A stretch of DNA of 64,000 bases from Galaxea fascicularis (taxonomy: Eukaryota; Cnidaria; Anthozoa; Scleractinia; Euphylliidae): NCBI GenBank assembly GCA_948470475.1, contig OX419342.1, forward strand, positions 9,819,183-9,883,182, given 5' to 3'. The notes beneath the pieces are model-generated. The model ran no database searches. It was not told where the DNA came from and saw only the letters and a list, made by a program, of their open reading frames with translations. Below, piece by piece: positions 54,301 through 64,000 of the stretch (its first letter is position 1; the number at the start of each line of letters is the position of its first letter). Both the position numbers and the translations under genes were made by a program.

Positions 54301-56097
54301 GGGTTTATTCTTAAAATATTCTTAAAATTTCGCAAATTTCAGCCTCGATATTCTTATAAAATATATTCTTATAAAAAAGAGTGTTCTAAACACAGTATTC
54401 GTGGAGAGAGGTGGGGGAGATAATCGGGAACTATTCAACAACGCATCAGGAAAAAACTGGAAAAAAAAGGAGATACTTTGTTAAATTCGACAAATAACCT
54501 TTACAAACGCTTTTCACCTCCCCCCGCCCTCCAATACCCTACCCCTATAATTCAAGCGAGTAACATAGCAACGTGTTCGAACATGAGAATCAGCATGTAC
54601 GACACTACAAACTAGTGTACGATTCTAGTAAGGACCATACACGCTAAATTTCAATTCATCTCATCTTGTTTGACAGCATAACAATACACCACCCATTACC
54701 GCTTAAATGAAGGGTCACACTCGACATTTCTTCTCATTAGTGAAAATAGACCTCTTTCATAATGGCGGCCAAATAAAATATTCTTTTGTTTTAATAAGCC
54801 ATTTCCGAGTTCATGTCTGCCTCCTCTTCAAAGCGAGTCTAAGTGCGAAGTTTTTGTTATGAAAATTAGTTTTCATTCATATGTAAAGTAGAACTAATTA
54901 CCATCACAAAAACTTTGCACTTAGACTCGCTTTGAAGAGGAGGCAGACATGAACTCGGAAATGGCCAATTATGATAAGTCTTTCTAACCTCGCTGCTATG
55001 TCCAAAATCCAAAAGAAAGTTTGCGCTAAAATGAGGCCAGTAAGTCTAATTACATAGATACAAAAGAATAATATTATCGGCAGCCATTATGAAAGTGGTC
55101 TGTTACAACTCTCAAACTGGGTTCAAGTTTAAATCATGGGTAAAGCTGAAATATCTTTTTTTAATCTTTCTTTTTTTTTTCAGTCCCCGAAGCCGCGATA
55201 ATATTTCTGTCATTTCTTGGAGCATGTCTCGTGTTTGTGTTCATCTTGTACAAGATCCTTCATTTGGAAATATGTAAACCGGAACGTGATAAACTGAGTG
55301 CCACGAAAGGGGCCCAATATGTCGAACTAGGGCAGTCTCCCGTCATAGCAGAGGACGCCCTTGAAGACACTGACAGTGTGGACTTCTTGGAACCGGAGAC
55401 CACAACGAGTGATAGATCAATAGACGGTGACGTGGACCATGGCAGGTTGAAACCAGTGCTAGAAAAGAGTAGAAGTCTTGGAGACTTGCTTTCGGACAAA
55501 CCGGCTAAAGCGCCTGCTCGGAGAAAGCTAACCGCTTGGGAGAGACCTGCGATTGACGCTGTAAAAGTAGCCAGTCATTTGAATGTAGTCACTGCGTACG
55601 GTGACACTGCAACCTCAACGGGTATCGCTAGAAAGGTACGTGAATCAAGGGGAGAGATTAACTGCATTGCAAAGCTTCAAGTTTCCGTCGGGTTTGCACA
55701 GACGTCCCAACGCCTGGAAGTGACTATCATTCGAGTGCAAGACTTTCCCGAGTCGATCTCTCTGAACAGCGCTACGTCGACAATGTCCGTGCATCTTACG
55801 CTTATGCCATCAAAGCGATTCCGATTTAAAACGAAGACAAAGGCGACTTCCGATGTGACGATTAACGAGACCTTCGTTATGCGTGGTGTCACAGAGAATG
55901 AACTCATGGACTGCACTTTTCGTTTTAGGATTTACGCACAGGGACCAATGAAAAAGGGCAGACTGCTCGGCGAAACAGAAACAAACGTGACTGATTTTGA
56001 TCTTGATGATATCGTGTCCACCATGTGGATCATGGTTCCTCCGGCGATAGAAGAGCATAAGAAACCACCCAAGACGAAGCACCCACAACGAAAGTGA
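51327..56097 (+). CDS. Single-pass membrane protein with one synaptotagmin-like C2 domain, 2 exons, 343 aa
   Basis: Exons 51327-51444 and 55184-56097 join in phase 1 (AAAG|GTAAAG ... TTTTCAG|TCC) to give 343 residues. Residues 1-22 are a signal peptide (MTAFVFFAVLLIYFNVVGFV). About 20 polar residues follow, then a membrane span around 43-62 ending in a basic YKILHLEICK stop-transfer. A disordered cytosolic linker leads to a C2 domain at about 196-326 (CIAKLQVSVGF ... QRLEVTIIRVQDFPES ... LLGETE). C2 domains bind phospholipids or proteins. In synaptotagmins five Asp bind calcium; here only the first (in VQDFPES) is obvious and loop 3 (IYAQGPMKKGRLLGE) has none, so calcium-independent binding is likely. 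Synaptotagmins usually have two C2 domains; this has one. It could be a membrane-trafficking adaptor; the partner is unknown. Confidence 0.85.
51445..53980. other. Intron of the C2-domain gene, left part, no feature recognised
   Basis: AT-rich; ORFs such as 53384-53702 on both strands overlap each other and lack family resemblance. Confidence 0.4.
53988..54405. mobile_element. Word-iterated palindromic element in the C2-gene intron
   Basis: Words ATATTCTTA, TTTCAGCC and AATACTGT occur on the left (53990-54080) and their reverse complements, GAATACTGTG / TAAGAATAT, on the right (54290-54405). The ends are less exact than in the other members. Confidence 0.5.
54797..54966. mobile_element. Palindromic MITE, copy 2
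   Basis: Nearly identical to 32680-32845 (same AGTTCATGTCTGCCTCCTC arms and same loop). It lies about 0.2 kb before exon 2 of the C2 gene. Confidence 0.88.
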
Positions 56098-56109
56098 TTT
56101 GCATAAAGA

Positions 56110-56115
56110 AATAAA
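56110..56115 (+). terminator. Probable poly(A) signal of the C2-domain gene
   Basis: AATAAA lies 12 bases after the TGA stop at 56095-56097. It is very close, implying a short 3' UTR, unless a later signal is used. Confidence 0.5.
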
Positions 56116-58700
56116 ACTACCGACGAAATGCTAAATATCTTTATCATTTGGAGACGAGTTGCTCTTTTCATCTTGGGAGTACCGGATGACAAATTTGATG
56201 GTCGACTGAGAAAAATGCACTTAAACCTGTAGAATGAACTGCGGAACTATTAAGAGACAGAAAAAAAAAAATTCGCGGTTTCTTTTAACAGAGGATGGGC
56301 TGAACATTTATCACGTGATCATGTACTCGGCCTGGCTCAACCAACCATGAGCAGAGTTAAACGTTTTACTCCATTTTCTTTCTGCGCGGATAAGTGGTTC
56401 CCGGGGAAAAACTGAATGGCATGCGCATTGGATTTGTAACGGGATGTTTTTTCTTAACTCGCACGTTTGCGCAAGTCAACTACGAGCCGTATTTAGACTA
56501 AGCTTTTATCTCGCATTATGGTTATGCTCGAGTTGCGTAGTACTTTCATTGGTATTCCACTTTGACTGCTTTTCATGCGATCAGACATCAAAGTTCTATA
56601 ACGTAAGCTCACAGCAACACAAGGCTCCCCTTTGCATCCATGAAAGAAATCTAGCTGGAAAATTTCAAATCGATTTGTTGTTTCTACTCTCTGAAATTTG
56701 CTGAAATTCGTAGCCGTCCGATCTGAAGTACTAGATTTGTCAAAATGTTATAAAACCATTATTTTGGATCACTTTCCCAATTAACCATTCTGGGGAGAAA
56801 TTCATTTTGCGGAGAAATTCTGATTGCACTCTGGTCTATTTCTTCTACTGAAAGATAATTTTGGCGGCCATGTTGGTGTCCCTCAGAGGGTCACCAACAC
56901 GGCGGAACCATTCTGAGTTTTACAATTTCAGAAATTTGTTTTCAACATAACTTTGTCCTGAACAGCACTCAGAAAGAGACAAATAATTCTAAGTTGTTTC
57001 TAGCATTGTCACTAAGCCTTCGAGTTCTTTGTTTCTGAATCTTATTCACGCTTGCAAAATTATTTGATAACATTGATGAAAACCAAGCCTGAACAGTGTT
57101 GCATACTAGGAGAGCATCGCAACCGGCCGGGAGCGCGTTTCTCGAAACTTTTCGGACGCATTTCGGGTGACATAATTTCCTTCGTATCTTAAAAACGAAG
57201 GCGTTTCCAGGCATGAAATTTTGCAACAAATTTGCCTTTTCGTATCTTGAAATAATAGTAAAAGACCAGCTTTTTAGAACAAGCGGATCGCAGTTTTAGA
57301 AATGGCTTTTCGGGCTCCTAGTCGCAACGTTACCAAGCAGGTTCGAATTGAACGAGTTAAAACAGTAAGATCTATACTACTGAGTATAAGCAGCATGACG
57401 ATTCTGGGAAATCATAGCTGAAATTATGACTCGTCTACCGGCAATGGACTTGAAAGCTAAACAAAAAGCCTTCCAAAACATTTTAGCTATTTTTTTTGTC
57501 CAGTTACAACGGTAACTCGTTGTGATATGATGGTACTGCTTCTTGAATGGTTAATTTTACGACATGCAGCACATTGGTGAACAAATATTTTTAAACACCA
57601 ACGGTGGGCGATAATGGTTTTGAGGTTTTTGAATATTTATTTTATTAAAAAAGTTATTGACATTTGTACAGAAACAATCAGATTATTCGCTATTTTAAGT
57701 CTGAAGGATCCGTTTGGCCTCTTGTAATTATAAGCCTGGACTACTGATCTAAAAGGGTCAGTGAAGAGCATATCAGCTCTCGATATCGCAAGTTCCTGAA
57801 GAATGCAAAATTTCAGCTTAATTGTAGCGATTTAAAACTTAGTTCTCAGCTTGTGCGCGGCACTCTCTCTAAGTTGAGATCACGACCATCTCATTTTAAA
57901 CTCTTAACAGTGATCAATGCTTAAATTCTCCTTGTAGTAACAATGCTCAATCCAACATAAACGTTGTGATAAAAAAGGAAGTGATCAACAAGTAACAACA
58001 GCCGGCCTTGATCGTTTAACGAATTCTCACTGATATCACAATTAGAAAATATATTGAGGACAGTGTGGGGAATATATATGCTGATATTAGGATTTAAAAT
58101 GGATTAATTATTGACTGTTACCCCCTCTGGAAACTTAAGCATCTATTAAACGGAATTTTTGTTCACTGAATAGGTGCGCTGCCAAGTGCGGTACCAACCG
58201 ACTTGAAATTACTTACCTATTTGAAATCTCAATGAACTGACAGCTCAACAGGCATTGTGTAGTTATTATCGCTGAAGAATAAAGTTTCATCGTGGGGCAA
58301 GCTTAAAGGGTGTCTAGCCTGGTATTTTTAGATCGAAGGTATATCTTTTCCTCCTCCTCCTTTCGTTGTTATTGCTGTAGTTATCGTTGTCATTATCACA
58401 GTTATGATGATGACGATAAGATACTCAGTGTCATACTGGTAACTAGTTCTCAACACAAGCCTATACTTCCTGTGACTTCGGTATTTGAGAACCTTTCTGA
58501 TGACTGTGGCAGCAAAACAAAGCAGTGGTTTCCTTCAGGACTACAAACGTCACAAAAGGAAAAGAATGGGAGAATTCAATCCACCCTCAAGTCAAGCAGT
58601 AAAAAATATCATTCAAAAAAAAATTGAAACCTACTATTCCGAAATAACTAGAATCTTTTCACAATCCCCGCTAATTTCATTCAAAAGGAACAAAAAGTAG
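56116..58700. other. Intergenic between the C2 gene and the Penelope remnant, no gene
   Basis: One short hairpin at 56868-56915 (GCCATGTTGGTGTCCCT with AGGGTCACCAACACGGC). Otherwise nothing. Confidence 0.5.
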
Positions 58701-58737
58701 GCAACTTTCTGGCGAGCCGGGAGCGCACTCAAAACAA

Positions 58738-59255
58738 ATGATTGACCCGCACTTTTCAACGCGCCCGTACGACGGAAAACTTGTCCTTTTGTTCAGGTGG
58801 GACCCAAACTTAAGATCAATGATCGTTTTCATGCGAACCTCCGCAAATGTTGTCCATTGCATAACCTGTACCTTATGCAAGATTGTACATCGGCAAAACA
58901 AGAAGATGGCGGCCACTTTCGCGAACAACTCCGCGACGTTGATGCATCCAAACCAGTCAATCTCCCTTCACGCTAGATATGGCTATCTGCGGCCTTCCCT
59001 ACGTCATAGTAACGCGGAACGCCGCAAGAGTCTACGAAAAAAGGTCTTTCAAATCCCCACGGTATCAAGATCAACGAACGCCTTTTCATTCAACCAATTT
59101 ATTCTTTCTCTTTCACGCTATCATATTCCCACTAACAGCGTTGCTACAACGTTGTGTACGCAAACCACGCAACCGCTCTGACGAAGGGCTCGCGCTCAAA
59201 ACGTCACAATTTGAATGTTTTTACGGTGGCCAGTTAAGACAATCAACTCTGTAGA
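58738..59255 (+). mobile_element. Second Penelope-like remnant, degenerate GIY-YIG segment
   Basis: Plus-strand frames give ANVVHCITCTLCKIVH, which matches the start of the GIY-YIG module (N-V-V-Y-C-I-x-C-x-x-C). They go on through decayed sequence in shifted frames (MAICGLPYVIVTRNAAR) to SDEGLALKTSQF. The coding sequence is broken by frameshifts and stops. A hammerhead-like core follows at 59178-59205. Confidence 0.6.
59178..59205 (+). ncRNA. Degenerate hammerhead-like core of the second Penelope remnant
   Basis: CTGACGA, stem GGGC/GCTC with loop TCGC, then AAAAC and GTC. The layout equals the one at 37930-37897, but GAAA has become AAAA, which would remove the catalytic G12, so it should be inactive. 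Confidence 0.45.
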
Positions 59256-59525
59256 TAAAACCAATTTTTCTTGTTATTCTTCGAACTCATTTTATTTCCA
59301 CCAGCTGCCGGTCAAAAATCAAGTTTGATTACAAATCATTACTTTTTTTAACGGCAATTTCATACCAATCTCCGAAATACTAGTACATTGCATAATTGAA
59401 TTTAAGAACCCAAATAGCCGGGCTTTATACAAGGAAATATTACAAGATTTACAAAAGATTATTAGTTTTAGAACTGCGAAATAATATTATGATAATGCTA
59501 CCTAATTTTAAAGTGAAACTACTCC

Positions 59526-60080
59526 GACCAAGGCCACCCAAGAAATTTTCTTACAAATTGGCCAATAATGTTCGAGTGATGAAACAACAGAATACGAGAA
59601 GTCGGAGTTTCAAAAAACACTTGCGCGCGTCGGGATAAAATCAAGAATATATTAAAAATACAAAGGTTTTTGAATGCAAATTCGAGAGAGTATTTTGCAT
59701 GACAAAAGAAGAAAATTATATGCTTTTTTTTATCCCGACGCGCGCACGTGTTTTTTGAAACTCCGACTTCTCGTATAGCCGCAATTTGAATTTTGTTGTG
59801 CTTCGATTGCTGGATTGTATGTGACGTCATGGCGACCATGTTAGTGGTCAAGAACAATAGTCTGTCTCTCCGCTGGGAACTAAACTTTATTTTTATGCAA
59901 ATTCTGCAAAACGAAATTGTATTGTTTTGACCACCAATATGGCCGCCTTGTCACGTGAGTGAAATCAAGTAATAGTGGGTAAATTTACCATACATAATTA
60001 ATTTTGTCAAAATCCATTGTTCCGATGTGAGATTCTCATTGGCTAGTTTGCAGAAAATTTTCCGGGGTGGCCTTGGTTAA
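59526..60080. mobile_element. Nested inverted-repeat MITE
   Basis: Outer ends CCAAGGCCACCC...AATTTTCTT and, at 60040-60080, AGAAAATTTTCCGGGGTGGCCTTGG pair. Inside, 59588-59779 is a long hairpin with arms ATACGAGAAGTCGGAGTTTC and GAAACTCCGACTTCTCGTAT running into GCGCGCGTCGGGATAAAA. Confidence 0.75.
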
Positions 60081-60335
60081 AGTTGTCGCACTGTAACTAT
60101 AACTGATTTTATTACTGTTGCGACGGAAAAGTAAAATCCATGCGATGTTAATCTTCAAACTACAGTTACGCAATTCTTTCCTGGGTATTTAACTTAGTTA
60201 AAAACACTATACTAAAACATATCTTAAAGAATAGGGTTATTCCACCTTCTCAGAAAGTCATTGTTTTTGGATCGTGGAAATTGTTGCTGGTTTTTTACTT
60301 GCACATTCTGAACCAAATAGCAACCTTAAAATGGT

Positions 60336-60341
60336 TTTATT
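60336..60341 (-). terminator. Probable poly(A) signal of the CoA-transferase gene
   Basis: TTTATT on the plus strand is AATAAA on the minus strand, 116 bases beyond the stop codon. Two copies of a 44-bp tandem repeat lie between stop and signal. Confidence 0.4.
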
Positions 60342-60379
60342 ACAATGTGAAAAACAGTCCATTCTTTTGCCAAGTCCTA

Positions 60380-60462
60380 AAGCTAAGTAAAATCACGTGC
60401 CAAGCTCGTGCTTCAGTTAGGCGAAGCTAAGTAAAATCACGTGCCAAGCTCGTGCTTCAGTC
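60380..60462. repeat. 44-bp tandem duplication across the CoA-transferase stop codon
   Basis: The segment beginning AAGCTAAGTAAAATCACGTG occurs at about 60380 and again at about 60424, ending in CTTCAGTTAGG versus CTTCAGTCAGG. The stop codon of the minus-strand gene is in the right-hand copy, so the left-hand copy now forms part of the 3' UTR. Confidence 0.8.
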
Positions 60463-63400
60463 AGGAGAAGGCATACACTTCAGCCGTTCAAAAGCGGCCG
60501 CCTCCAGGGCTTCTCGGTGATCAGGGTGTGCAATTCGTATCAGTTCATGGGCCCGTTGACGTATATTTTTGCCAAACAGGTAGGCGATGCCATACTCAGT
60601 AACAATGTAATGTACATGGGCACGTGTTGTAACAACGCCACCACCTAAAAACAAAGTGCATGAGATGAGTACTGTTAGTGGAATTTTCAACTAAGCGTCA
60701 AAAGTAATTCTGCTTTGATCTTACTTTATTTTGCTCTGTCATTGGATGACAAACTCGCGCCACTTTCTCAGCCAATGAGAAGCAACATCAAAACCAATCT
60801 CTAGTTGCAAGCGCGCATTTTCCCGTGCTTGGCGTCGGTTGCATGTAATTACATCAAATTCTGATTGGTTCACTGAGCTGTCTTCGTCTCTTTTGATTGG
60901 TCTGAGTAATTGCTTTGGCTTTGATTTTGCGATACTCAATTCGTGAAAACCATTCTATATAGGAGGGAGGGGGCGTCCTTCATTTTCCCTTGTACGGCAG
61001 TAGCAAGACATATGGAGTATATGCAGTATGTATGTTGAGGGTAATCGGGTAAGCTTTTATTACACCATAAGCCGTTACTATGTACTTACCTTGTTTCAAG
61101 AAAGGAACAATCTTGGACTCGCCCCTCTTCGTAACTGAATTAAGAGCAAGGATTGGTTTACCTTGCCCATCTTCACCCAGGGCAGCGCCACGGAGAAAAT
61201 CTACCTGACCTCCGACACCTGAGTTAAAAAAACAAAACAAAACAAAACAAAACAAACAAACAAACAAAGAAAATAGGAACAAAGAAACAGATTTAAGATG
61301 TCAAAAAGGATAAGAGGAATCGAACTTAAGAGCCAACGAACCTAACTAAGTTGAGCATTACATCGTATAAGTTAACCACGTCGTTTAAAGGCAAACAAAA
61401 AAGGAAAACTGAGATCATCAAATCGATGGAAGAAGATTGTAGTTTTGACTTGCGAACAAAATTTCCTGTGACCACAAATGAGAATTACGATTCTAATAAG
61501 AAGAGAAAGCAACACAATAAAGTTTGAACTTCAATCTGAGGTACAAAGCGGTGAAATGGAACTACAAGAACAAAAAAATACACTGGAACTCGAACTCGAG
61601 GCTATTTCCATGCGGCATGTGCCCAGCAGTTAAGGTAGTTGCGTGAGTTTCGGTAAAGCTGTTGTTACTTATTATCCAGAACTACTTTCAGCTGTTTGAC
61701 GCGGAGCTGGATAACTAAAGACAAGTGAGTGGGGAAACAAGCTCTTTCACTATGGTAAGCCATCAAGCAAAACACTTCCTTATTACCTGAGTACAGTCTT
61801 GTCCCAATGGAGTCCGATACAACTTGTCCAGTGAGATCAACCTCAATACACGAGTTTATTGCAGTCACTTTTGGATTTTGACTGATTATTGATACCAAGT
61901 TGACAAAACCAACATCTAGCATCACTGAAAAATAAGAGATGGAGAAGAAAAACGTTGTAGTACATTATGGATAAACTGTGGTACTAAATAATAACATCGA
62001 TAATGATGCTAATGATGATAATGATCATAACGATGACGACGATGCTGCTGCAGCTGTTGATGATGATGATTGCATAAGGACGCTTGTGTTTCTCGTTTAT
62101 ACTGAAATTTGTGTCCAGGAAAGCATTTGCCTGTATACTACAACCGATATTAATTCACGCCTTATCACTTAATTAACTCACCTACAAAGGGGTTTTGGTC
62201 GATGAACTCAAAAACTTTTTCTGTTCCAATGACAAAACTTCCCACACATCTGCCAGGCAACACGCTCTTCAAAGCATTAGTTACGGCTCCCCTTTCTACC
62301 AAAGGCACCACACCGTCACTAAACATCTCCGAGTGAATACCGAGGTTTTTGTGATCCAGTAACCGACTCAAGCACGCATCTGGTATGGAGCCAATGCCTT
62401 AAAGGTGAAACCAAAAAATCATCACAAGTAAGTAACAAAAAAATATCGTGAGCTAAGGCTCCCTTGACAGGGAATCAAATGTGAATGGATGTATGAGCAT
62501 TTACTTGAGAAAGTACCTAATTCCGTGAAAAATTAATCACAGAAAAAGAATTAAAGAACAATTTAAAACATTTCAAAGTTTACCTACTTTGATACCCAGC
62601 TGACAGAAATTCAGCAGTAAGCAATAAATATTGACCATAAATATTCATGCACACTCTCAATTGCTAGGGTACTGTAGCAGCTCTCGTAAGCTCTAAATTT
62701 TCATAGGCAGGCATAGTGTAGCACCTCTATTGTTTTAGGGATAGGGTCCATTGTTTGTGTTGTTTGTTCTTTTGTTCACCTGAACGGTGCAAGGCAATCT
62801 CGTGAGACCTTTCGAGAGCTGCTACATGTACATGCCCCAATTGCTAAAGTGTGTAAACTTGACTAAATGCACATTTAAAATACTTTGTTAACTAAACTCA
62901 GGCAAAAAAAATCCTTAGACGTACGTTTGGGATTTTTAAGGCTCTCAGATGAGGGTGTGGCTCCACAAATTATTAGCCAACAAACTTGTAAATCTATACT
63001 TTCATCACAAAATCTCTTTCCTGAGCCTCTAGGTTAAAAAAGTGAATGCCCCACTATTACATGTTCTTTGATCTCTTTGAAACAAGGCTCTGGTGTACTC
63101 TAGACCTCCTGCACACTAGTCTTGTAATCTATTGACTGAGCCAACCGGACCTGAGGGATTGGGAAGAAAAGGGGCTCAGGGGACAGGCCATAAGAGCCAA
63201 GACCGTTTTAAAAAGAAAGAATATAAACTTCAAATAAGATGATGGTAGTTTGAGGAGAGGGGAGAAAGAAGTTCATAACTAAAACGTTTGCATGTAACAA
63301 GAGGTGTGGATAATTATTTGTTACACATAATCCAAACTAACCCATTTGAAGAGTAGCACCATCTTCCACAAGGTTGTCAGCAATCAGTTGCCCAATCTTG

Positions 63401-63530
63401 GCTTCTTCAGGGGATTCTGGCTTCACCTTGAGTTCAGGAAGTTTGAACTCCTGCACACAGAGCACGTCAAGATGAGACTGGTGGATTCCTCCAGGGCCAT
63501 TAGTGCGTGGACAGCGGGGATTGACCAGCC
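60457..63530 (-). CDS. Acetyl-CoA hydrolase / 4-hydroxybutyrate CoA-transferase family protein, C-terminal 5 exons (5' end outside window)
   Basis: Class-I-type CoA-transferase: moves CoA between acyl-CoA and a free acid through a glutamyl-CoA intermediate. Minus-strand exons are 63530-63342, 62397-62182, 61924-61787, 61218-61090 and 60644-60457, all GT-AG and in phase, about 286 residues. Order of motifs: NPRCPRTNGPGGIHQSHLD, IGQLIADNLVEDGATLQMG, LGIHSEMFSDGVVPLVERGA, then NSCIEVDLTGQVVSDSIG where the Glu is the expected catalytic residue. GVGGQVDFLRGAALG (CoA/oxyanion region) and VHYIVTEYGIAYLFGKN follow, ending in the family's C-terminal helices. The family is usually about 430-490 aa, so roughly a third is missing at the N-terminus, beyond 64000. 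The first listed exon's acceptor is weak. Substrate specificity and mitochondrial targeting cannot be judged from this part. Confidence 0.88.
60715..60960. repeat. CCAAT-rich dispersed-type repeat in the CoA-transferase intron
   Basis: Five ATTGG/CCAAT pentamers in about 180 bases (CATTGGATG, GCCAATGAG, ACCAATCTC, GATTGGTTC, GATTGGTCT). No second copy is in this window, so its repeat nature is inferred from the look of such segments. Confidence 0.4.
61219..61786. other. CoA-transferase intron, AAAC microsatellite at about 61230-61267
   Basis: AACAA/AAAC run close to the acceptor of the exon at 61218 (on the minus strand this is TTTTG-rich). Otherwise unremarkable. Confidence 0.5.
62398..63341. 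other. CoA-transferase intron, no feature recognised
   Basis: About 0.94 kb intron without exon or element that I can support. Confidence 0.45.
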
Positions 63531-64000
63531 CTTCATGACCATTAACAGTAACCAATCAGATACTCAATATTATTGGATAGTTAACAATGTAGGCAACAAC
63601 ATAATGCAACAATTTGGATCCAGCAGACCATGTATATTGTGACATAACGTTGGGTCCTGGGTAATATTGTTTTTATGTAGTACCTGCCAAAATTAATATG
63701 CAATTAAGAAAATAATGAAAATTATGCTCATGGATTTAAGAGCCACATTATACATCATTTTCTGACTATGAAATCTCAAATTCTTAACAACATGGTAAGG
63801 AAAAACTATAATTTTTCTTATTATCATTATACATTGAACTTGCTATCTCTTTTCTGATTAGCCAAAAGCATACAGTGAATTTTCTAGATCAGCACCTCTG
63901 ACAGCATCTAGCTGCAGATTACACAATAATTACACCAGTACACTAAAGGTCACTGATAGTTATGTCATATGTTTGACTACTGCATGATTTCTAAGGATGA
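63531..64000. other. Upstream intron of the CoA-transferase gene, continues beyond the window
   Basis: No upstream exon is seen in these 470 bases; the N-terminal exons must lie outside. Confidence 0.45.

Noticed and set aside
55810..56192. Antisense ORFs over the C2 exon
   Set aside because: Shadow frames of a real, domain-bearing coding exon on the plus strand.
58310..58700. Ser/Lys-rich ORFs before the second Penelope remnant
   Set aside because: They arise from TCC and AAAA-rich tracts and have no family resemblance.

Overview
This is eukaryotic, AT-rich animal DNA: intron-rich genes with GT-AG splice sites, dense DNA transposons and MITEs, tRNA-derived SINEs, CR1-like and RTE-like LINE tails and Penelope-like elements. 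The repeat mix and gene types suggest an anthozoan cnidarian, most likely a stony coral. That is inference; no species marker is present. There are no bacterial operons, rRNA genes or CRISPR arrays.

Three host genes can be modelled. (1) Positions 4201-38838, plus strand: 17 exons whose phases all agree give a 1418-residue protein. It has a long acidic, serine-rich disordered N-terminus, central ankyrin repeats, and a C-terminal HECT E3 ubiquitin ligase domain with the catalytic cysteine at residue 1385. (2) Positions 51327-56097, plus strand: two exons give a 343-residue protein with a signal peptide, one membrane span, and one synaptotagmin-like C2 domain that has lost most calcium ligands. 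(3) Positions 60457-63530, minus strand: the last five exons of an acetyl-CoA hydrolase / 4-hydroxybutyrate CoA-transferase family gene. Its 5' part lies beyond the right edge.

Most of the rest is mobile DNA. Intron 1 of the HECT gene holds a decayed transposon about 4.2 kb long. It carries a P-element/THAP9-like transposase remnant (minus) and a C2H2-protein remnant (plus), and the transposase is split by an 889-bp foldback element flanked by a perfect 10-bp target duplication. Intron 3 holds a TTAA-flanked element carrying an inner transposon with ~390-bp inverted repeats, a THAP exon and a broken OTU-protease gene. A second TTAA copy in intron 5 keeps the empty site, which proves the nesting. 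Intron 3 also holds a TA-flanked mariner-like element, a hAT-like element and a SINE-derived perfect 50-bp hairpin. The last intron holds a 420-bp tandem duplication with two mismatches and a Penelope-like remnant.

The 12.5-kb gap between genes 1 and 2 is a pile of palindromic elements, plus one LTR with a primer-binding site. Several palindromes, here and in introns, are built from repeated 6-12 bp words. Two independent Penelope-like remnants each carry a hammerhead-ribozyme-like core just downstream of their GIY-YIG segment. The most interesting points are the ankyrin-HECT architecture, the nested elements with provable insertion history, the THAP+OTU transposon, and the word-iterated palindromes.
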